Positions 54,365 through 59,362 of a stretch of DNA of 59,362 nt are shown in pieces. The notes beneath the pieces were generated by a model that worked only from the letters and a program-made list of their open reading frames with translations, had not been told where the DNA came from and did no database searches. The stretch's first letter is position 1; every line of letters starts with the position of its first letter. The DNA is from Flaviflexus huanghaiensis (GTDB lineage Bacteria; Actinomycetota; Actinomycetes; Actinomycetales; Actinomycetaceae), in assembly GCF_014118685.1 (NCBI RefSeq), contig NZ_JACFAK010000016.1:1-59362 (forward strand), read 5' to 3'. A program made the position numbers and the translations under genes.

Positions 54365-55953
54365 CAGTCCGACGAGTCATGGGGATCGAAACCGAATATG
54401 GCATCGTCGATCCCACGAAATCCTCTGAACAGGCCTCACTCGATCTCATCGCCGCCTACAGCCGCGCGGTCGGGGACATGGGTTTTGTCGATGATGTCGC
54501 GTGGGACTTGTCGGGTGAGATACCGATGCTCGACACTCGCCATCCCGACATTGACCCAGAACAGATGGCCGATAGGAACAGGGTCCGCCAGGTCGCTAGC
54601 CTCACAGCGCAGGAACGCTCGTGGCAACGTGGCACGACCAAAGTGTTGCACAACGGAGCGCGGCTCTATGTCGACCACGGCCACCCTGAGTACGCCTCCC
54701 CCGAATGTCTTGGACCTCGTCAGGCAGTCATCTACGATCGGGCGGGCGAGCTCATCATGCGCCGCGCCATGGATAGGTTGCAGGAGGAAACCGGGGCAAG
54801 CCCGATCGTCTACAAGAACAACGTTGATGGCAAGGGCGCCGCGTACGGCTGCCACGAAAACTACCTGACGAACCGGTCGGTGCCGTTTACCGACATTGTC
54901 GAGGCACTCGTGCCGTTCCTTGTCACCCGGCCCGTCCTTGTGGGCGCGGGAAGGGTCGGTATTGGTCCCGCGTCGGAGGAGGCTGGCTTCCAGATCTCGC
55001 AGCGAGCGGACTACATCGAGACGGTTGTTGGGCCTCACACCACGTATGACCGCCCGATTGTTAATACGAGAGACGAGCCGCACGCCGAGCCGCACCTTCA
55101 CAGGCGGCTCCACGTCATCACCGGCGACGCGAACTGCGTGCCCTCAAACACTCTTCTCAAGCTCGGTATGACGTCCGTGCTCCTATGGGTGCTGGAAACA
55201 TCCGGTCTGCCGCAGGAGTGGCGAAGCCTTCGCCTCAAGGACCCTGTCGCGGCCGTGCGGACCGTATCGCGCGACCTCACGCTGAAGGAAACGCTCGAAC
55301 TCGAGGACGGCAGGCGCCTGACTGCGCTCGAGATCCAGAGCATTTACGAACACACCGCACAGACTTTGGTCGAGCGGCAGATGAACGGCATCCGTCCCGA
55401 CGTGGAAACTATCGACATCCTCGACAGGTGGCGAGACACGATCGGCCTGCTGTCGGACAACTGGCGCAAGACTGTCGGCGATGTGGAATGGGCAACGAAG
55501 CTCGCCCTGCTCGAAGCACGTCGGAAGCGTGATGGGCTCCTGTGGGACTCACCAGAGATTGTGGCCATGGATTTGCAGTGGAGCGATATCCGGGCTGGCA
55601 AGTCGATGCCGGAGCGGCTCATGGAGAACGGGATCTTCGAAACGCTCGAGGCTGAGGAGTGGATCAAAGAGGCTGAGTTCGCTCCGCCTGCCGGAACACG
55701 AGCCTGGTTCCGAGGCGAGCTCATTCGCCGCTTCCCGGACCAGGTCTATTCAGCCTCATGGCATTCCATTGTTGTCGAGCTTGATGGCGGGCGGCTTATC
55801 CGAATCCCGATGACGAGCCCTGTGGCAGGCTGCCACGCACACCTGGACGGTAGTCTCGACGAATGCGCGACCGTGGAGGATATTCTCACCCTCGTTGAAG
55901 GCACGGGACAGAATATCCTCGCCGAACCCGATGTGTACACGAAAGGCCGATGA
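54361..55953 (+). CDS. dop: Dop, Pup deamidase/depupylase
   Basis: The 530-residue enzyme deamidates the C-terminal Gln of Pup and removes Pup from substrates. It belongs to the carboxylate-amine ligase fold shared with PafA. MGIETEYGIVD (7-17) binds Mg2+/ATP. Residues about 48-84 form the Dop-specific loop absent from PafA. RLYVDHGHPEYASPE carries the catalytic Asp105. ATG start overlaps the arc stop (ATGA). It overlaps pup in turn. Confidence 0.95.
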   Translation: MTVRRVMGIETEYGIVDPTKSSEQASLDLIAAYSRAVGDMGFVDDVAWDLSGEIPMLDTRHPDIDPEQMADRNRVRQVASLTAQERSWQRGTTKVLHNGARLYVDHGHPEYASPECLGPRQAVIYDRAGELIMRRAMDRLQEETGASPIVYKNNVDGKGAAYGCHENYLTNRSVPFTDIVEALVPFLVTRPVLVGAGRVGIGPASEEAGFQISQRADYIETVVGPHTTYDRPIVNTRDEPHAEPHLHRRLHVITGDANCVPSNTLLKLGMTSVLLWVLETSGLPQEWRSLRLKDPVAAVRTVSRDLTLKETLELEDGRRLTALEIQSIYEHTAQTLVERQMNGIRPDVETIDILDRWRDTIGLLSDNWRKTVGDVEWATKLALLEARRKRDGLLWDSPEIVAMDLQWSDIRAGKSMPERLMENGIFETLEAEEWIKEAEFAPPAGTRAWFRGELIRRFPDQVYSASWHSIVVELDGGRLIRIPMTSPVAGCHAHLDGSLDECATVEDILTLVEGTGQNILAEPDVYTKGR

Positions 55954-56138
55954 TCATGACTGAGAATCAAAGCTTCAAGAGCCGAGGCGGCGACGTACCC
56001 GATATTGACTCTCCCCCGCCGCTGCCTCCGTCCGCCGCTGGCCAGGACTTCAGCTCGGTCCTCGACGAGATCGACGACATCCTCGAAGAGAACGTCGTTG
56101 AGTTCGTTCGAGGGTTCGTCCAGGAGGGCGGTCAGTGA
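55950..56138 (+). CDS. pup: Prokaryotic ubiquitin-like protein Pup
   Basis: A 62-residue disordered modifier (60 if the second Met at 55956 is used). The Pro-rich middle is followed by the ARC-binding helix SSVLDEIDDILEENVVEFV, and the protein ends in EGGQ. The terminal Gln must be deamidated by Dop before PafA attaches Pup to lysines. The start overlaps the dop stop and the end overlaps the pafA GTG (GTGA). No prcB or prcA follows, unlike in mycobacteria. Confidence 0.95.
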   Translation: MIMTENQSFKSRGGDVPDIDSPPPLPPSAAGQDFSSVLDEIDDILEENVVEFVRGFVQEGGQ

Positions 56139-57526
56139 CAGGGAGCCAGCCTCCCCGCATCCTCGGCCTCGAAACTGAATACGCGATCATCTCTGATCGG
56201 ATCGAACCTGTTGCTGGTGAGACACCCGCACCGCTCACCCCCGCGCAGTCCATCACCGAGCTGTTTCGCGGCACGCGGGCCCACAGCCGATCGACCAGTC
56301 GCTACCTTTCGAATGGTGGCCGCCTCTACGTCGATCTCGGTTCCCACCCCGAGTACGCAACAGCTGAGTGCGTGAGCGCACGGGAGGTCGTCCTTCAGGA
56401 TCGCGCCGGCGAGAAGATCCTGCGCGATCTTATGACAGCGGCAAATGAGCGGCTCAAAGAGCAGAACATCCGCCTCCACATCTTCAAAACAAACACGGAT
56501 TCTGCGGACGCGACTTTCGGCTGTCACGAGAACTACCAGGTGACACGTGCGACAATCGACGAGCTCGACCCCGGATTCATCTCCTTCCTGTGCACGCGCC
56601 CAATCCTCACGGGCGTCGGCGGAGTGAAAGATGGTGAGCACGTCCTCTCGCGGAGGGCGTTCCACATCCACTCGATCATGTCGCCGGACCCTACAAAGAG
56701 CCGTCCCCTTATCGTCACCCGTGAAGAAGCCCACGCTGATCCGCGCAGGTTTGGCAGGCTGCAGGTGACGTACGGCGACTCGAATATTGCCGACACCGCA
56801 ACGGAACTGAAGGTGCGGCTTACCGCTGCGGTCCTCGATTTCCTCGAACAGGGTGGATCACTGGCCGATCTCGAACTCGAAGACCCCATCACAGCCCTGC
56901 ACGACACGTCACGGCTCGGGCCGGAAGCCCAGGTGAGGCTGACGAGCGGCGTGACGATGACGGCTCTTGAGATGCAGGGGGAGGTACTCACACGTTGCGA
57001 GGGCGTATCCGACCTCGCCGACATCCGATCCCTGCTCGATAACCTGACGTCTAGTGAGAGCGCGTCTCGCTCGATCGACTGGCTGTGCAAACGAGAGCTT
57101 CTCAACCAGGCGGCTGCCCGGTACGGTGTGCCACTCTCCTCTCCCGTCATCGCCCGCATCGATCTCGCGTACCACGATATTGACCGGTCTCGAGGTCTTG
57201 CCGAGCGGTTGCGGCAATCCGGCAACATGGCCAGCCTCGTTACCGACGAGGAGGTCGGCACAGCATGCGATACTCCCCCGGCCGACACTCGTGCTGCTGT
57301 CCGCGGGCGTTTCGTCGCCGAGGCAGAGCGTCTCGAGCTGTCGACCTCGGTCTCCTGGACGCACGTTCGGCTCGACTCCCCGCCCCACCCACAAATTGAC
57401 CTCATGGATGCACATGCGTCCGAAGATCCCCGCGTCGATGAGCTCATTAGGACGATGAGGGCCCTGCCGCCGCAGAATCGCAGTGCGCTTGCCCGTCTCA
57501 AGGCTGGCCTGGGGCCGCTCGGGTAA
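56135..57526 (+). CDS. pafA: PafA, Pup-protein ligase
   Basis: A 463-residue ligase that activates Pup-Glu as a phosphate and couples it to substrate lysines. LGLETEYAI (10-18) is the Mg2+/ATP motif, and RLYVDLGSHPEYATAE carries the catalytic Asp67. FGCHENYQV is the second ATP-site signature shared with Dop. GTG start overlapping the pup stop. It is the last gene of the operon; a terminator follows. Confidence 0.95.
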   Translation: MTGSQPPRILGLETEYAIISDRIEPVAGETPAPLTPAQSITELFRGTRAHSRSTSRYLSNGGRLYVDLGSHPEYATAECVSAREVVLQDRAGEKILRDLMTAANERLKEQNIRLHIFKTNTDSADATFGCHENYQVTRATIDELDPGFISFLCTRPILTGVGGVKDGEHVLSRRAFHIHSIMSPDPTKSRPLIVTREEAHADPRRFGRLQVTYGDSNIADTATELKVRLTAAVLDFLEQGGSLADLELEDPITALHDTSRLGPEAQVRLTSGVTMTALEMQGEVLTRCEGVSDLADIRSLLDNLTSSESASRSIDWLCKRELLNQAAARYGVPLSSPVIARIDLAYHDIDRSRGLAERLRQSGNMASLVTDEEVGTACDTPPADTRAAVRGRFVAEAERLELSTSVSWTHVRLDSPPHPQIDLMDAHASEDPRVDELIRTMRALPPQNRSALARLKAGLGPLG

Positions 57527-57540
57527 GTGACCGACACATG

Positions 57541-57574
57541 AGTGAAGCCGGGGAACTACTCCCCGGGCTTCACT
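57541..57574. terminator. Terminator after pafA
   Basis: A stem of agtgaagcc plus gggg pairs with the downstream ccccgggcttcact, with one bulged base and a short loop. It lies between convergent genes, 14 bp past the pafA stop. Confidence 0.8.
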
Positions 57575-57652
57575 CACTTCGAGTCAATATCGTTGCATGC
57601 ATTTCCGGGCATCATTGTCTCATTGAGCGCTCGGTACTACCGTGTATCGCCG

Positions 57653-58720
57653 TCAGTGCTCGACGTGGAGCTCCGGGGCAACATTGGAATGCGGTGGTAG
57701 CGCCGCTTCTGGTTCTGGGTCCCGCTTCCGGAACAATCCCGAGAGGATCGGGCCGATGCCGCCGATGATGATGAGCAGGCCGCCAACCGCACCAATCAGC
57801 GTCATGGATTCGTTCCAGACTACGACGCCGAGGACGAGCGCGACAACGCACTCCCAGTACGCAACGGTCGACAGTTCGACGGCAAGCAAGTTCTTGCCAG
57901 CCATCGGAAGCAACCCAATGGCAAGAAGGCCACAAATGAGGAACATTCCGATCGCCCACGCCCAGTGATTAGCTTCCATCACTTCGATGGGGTTGGTGGG
58001 ATCGATAGCGGTCATGCGGTAGATCATGACGGCGAGCGAGCCGATGATGGCGAAGGCAAAGTTGTAGAAGCCGCGCACCTCGGACGAGATGTCCGGGCGG
58101 AAGCGATAGAAGAAGAGGGCAAGGCCGTAGAACAGTCCGGATGCGAGACCGAAGAGGTCGCCCATCGCCTTGTTCGGGAGCTCGGGGTTCGCTGCCAGGT
58201 CGAGACCGAACGTGAGGCCGGTGTCAGCGGTGTAGGTGACGAGACCGACTGTCATGATCATGCCGACGAACACGAGTCCGAGGAAGACTCCGTGCGTGAG
58301 GTTGATCTTCTCTTTGAGGAAGATCGCGGCGAGAATGGCCGAGAACAGCGGACCGGTGTAAATGAGGAAGACTGCGTTCGCAATGGTCGTCATGAGAGTG
58401 GCCGACACGTAGAAGGCAAGGCTTGCGCCGATGCAGAGCCCGCCGGCAACGACTGCGAAGGAGATCTTCGTCTTGCGCAGCTCGGGGAGCTTCTTCACTG
58501 CGAGAACGATGAGGAACATGCCGATAGCGCCGACCGTCATACGTCCCAGCGCGAGGAAGTCGCCTGTGATGTATCGGTCGCCGTTGGCGTCCAATGGGGT
58601 AGCGAGGCGACCGAAGGTGCCGACAAGGCCCATGGCCGTCGCCGAAATGAAGATTGCCGTGAATCCGAGCTTTTTGTTGGGCTTAACGTCGGTCGCCGGG
58701 AGGGTTTCTGAAGTTTCCAT
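57653..58720 (-). CDS. EamA-family (DMT) transporter
   Basis: A 355-residue protein with ten membrane spans in two EamA repeats (about 20-155 and 190-335) of the drug/metabolite superfamily. FISATAMGLVGTFGRL begins the first repeat, and IPMAGKNLLA-like LPMAGKNLLAVELST lies in the second. A short hydrophilic tail follows. Substrates cannot be told from sequence. It lies downstream of an amidinotransferase gene but is separated from it by a terminator. Confidence 0.9.
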   Translation of the reverse strand: METSETLPATDVKPNKKLGFTAIFISATAMGLVGTFGRLATPLDANGDRYITGDFLALGRMTVGAIGMFLIVLAVKKLPELRKTKISFAVVAGGLCIGASLAFYVSATLMTTIANAVFLIYTGPLFSAILAAIFLKEKINLTHGVFLGLVFVGMIMTVGLVTYTADTGLTFGLDLAANPELPNKAMGDLFGLASGLFYGLALFFYRFRPDISSEVRGFYNFAFAIIGSLAVMIYRMTAIDPTNPIEVMEANHWAWAIGMFLICGLLAIGLLPMAGKNLLAVELSTVAYWECVVALVLGVVVWNESMTLIGAVGGLLIIIGGIGPILSGLFRKRDPEPEAALPPHSNVAPELHVEH

Positions 58721-58778
58721 GTCAAGTCCTTGCTTGTGGCCGACGACATCGTTGTACGTTCGGCTGGTTATAGTGTTC

Positions 58779-58815
58779 GGCCGGGACCTCGCCCCACAAG
58801 GTTCAGGTCCCGGCC
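58779..58815 (-). terminator. Terminator after the amidinotransferase gene
   Basis: A perfect 11-bp stem (ggccgggacct and its complement) with a 15-nt loop lies 38 bp past the amidinotransferase stop. Confidence 0.7.
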
Positions 58816-58852
58816 GGTGGTGAGGGGGAATTACGCCCGCCTCAGCCTGTCA

Positions 58853-59362
58853 TCAGATAAGTGTTGGGTCTTCGACCTGGTTGGGGAAGTAGTCTTCCAT
58901 GGTGCCCTCGCGGTACACGTCAGCAGTCGCACAGTGCAGACCGCCACCGAACGCGTAGGCATCGCGGAAATCAACCGGAATCGGGTTCATGCCAAGCTTT
59001 TCCATCTGCTCAAGCTGGTTAACCTCGGAGGCCTCAACGATGACGTTCTTGTGATCAAGAACAAGACAGTTCATCGACAGCCACACCGAGGAGTAGCACA
59101 GCGGCGGCGGCTCGTCGTGAGCCGGCTGAGCCGCATCAACGATCTGCCAATCATTGGCTTCGAAGATCTTGCGCTGCTCTTCAGGCAGACGACGCTCAGG
59201 GTTGTTGATGATCAGACCCGGACGAAGCGGCACGAACGTCGCATCGATGTGGATCGGGTACGGGTCACCGGGGAAGTTCACCGCGTGGATGCGGTGCTCG
59301 GGGTAGTAGCGCTTGAACCACTCCATCGCCTTGCGGTTGGTCGTCAAACCATGCTGGATGAA
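58853..59362 (-). CDS. Amidinotransferase family protein, 5' end cut by window edge
   Basis: The visible 169 C-terminal residues belong to the arginine:glycine (or inosamine) amidinotransferase family. HIDATFVPLRPG holds the family Asp/His block, and GGGLHCATADV carries the catalytic Cys. In this family the enzyme transfers the amidino group from arginine to an amine acceptor. The reading frame continues past the edge (FIQHGL), so the start lies outside the window. The acceptor (glycine, lysine, inosamine or another amine) cannot be told. A terminator follows, so the EamA gene is probably a separate unit. Confidence 0.85.
   Translation of the reverse strand, partial: FIQHGLTTNRKAMEWFKRYYPEHRIHAVNFPGDPYPIHIDATFVPLRPGLIINNPERRLPEEQRKIFEANDWQIVDAAQPAHDEPPPLCYSSVWLSMNCLVLDHKNVIVEASEVNQLEQMEKLGMNPIPVDFRDAYAFGGGLHCATADVYREGTMEDYFPNQVEDPTLI

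Noticed and set aside
57965-58711. 248-codon acidic frame on the plus strand
   Set aside because: It is antisense to the EamA transporter and has the same shadow composition as the other antisense frames.

Overview
The window reads as one stretch of chromosome from a high-GC Gram-positive actinobacterium. The evidence is GC-rich coding sequence, many GTG starts, a Pup/Dop/PafA/ARC cluster, a G5-domain resuscitation-factor-like protein, an Mfd/Pth/L25 block, a Pmt-type protein O-mannosyltransferase and a MshA-like glycosyltransferase. The pupylation genes are present without proteasome core genes between pup and pafA. That, together with the absence of mycolate genes, fits an Actinomycetaceae-like lineage better than Mycobacterium or Streptomyces; this placement is inference. 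No prophage, CRISPR array, rRNA or complete insertion sequence was seen. Most of the window is housekeeping DNA; its left end looks decayed.

Layout. 1-2.05 kb: a C-terminally truncated alpha/beta hydrolase beside an inverted repeat, then about 870 bp without an intact gene that holds a LuxR-type helix-turn-helix relic. 2.05-10.9 kb: AI-2E transporter, msrA, serB, FKBP isomerase, Bax-inhibitor-like protein, an exported copper chaperone/DyP peroxidase pair, a membrane protein, a short-variable-loop tRNA with anticodon UAA, and nhaA. 11-21.3 kb, minus strand: eno - ftsB-like - DUF501 - ppx, a SurA_N-like lipoprotein, pth - mfd, rplY and glmU - prs. The GlmU is unusually short. 22.4-31.7 kb: tRNA-Gln, TetR, an ABC exporter, MarR, an SGNH hydrolase, and a divergent thiol-redox module. 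In that module a CxxC membrane protein, a BlaI repressor and an M56 protease face DsbA, CcdA and a lipoprotein across two tandem dyad operators. 31.7-43.1 kb: rsmA - ispE - ABC-F, the G5/transglycosylase protein, metG - tatD, pncA, rsmI and pmt. 43.1-52.6 kb is metabolic: SSADH plus SDR, VOC, DUF2249 plus P450, brnQ, a MshA-like/MshB-like pair, an NAD(P)-binding protein and TetR. 52.7-57.5 kb: arc - dop - pup - pafA. 57.6-59.4 kb: an EamA transporter and an amidinotransferase cut by the right edge.

How the genes work together. Operons are tightly packed, with ATGA or GTGA overlaps in pth-mfd, glmU-prs, ftsB-DUF501, the BlaI operon, DsbA operon genes, ABC exporter, metG-tatD, MshA-MshB and all of arc-dop-pup-pafA. 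Strong hairpin terminators separate convergent units. Several genes (msrA, pncA, pmt, possibly the first TetR and the BlaI operon) have a -10-like hexamer exactly 6 nt before the start codon, which suggests leaderless mRNAs. The most interesting systems are the BlaI/M56-controlled thiol-disulfide module and the pupylation cluster that appears to work without a proteasome.
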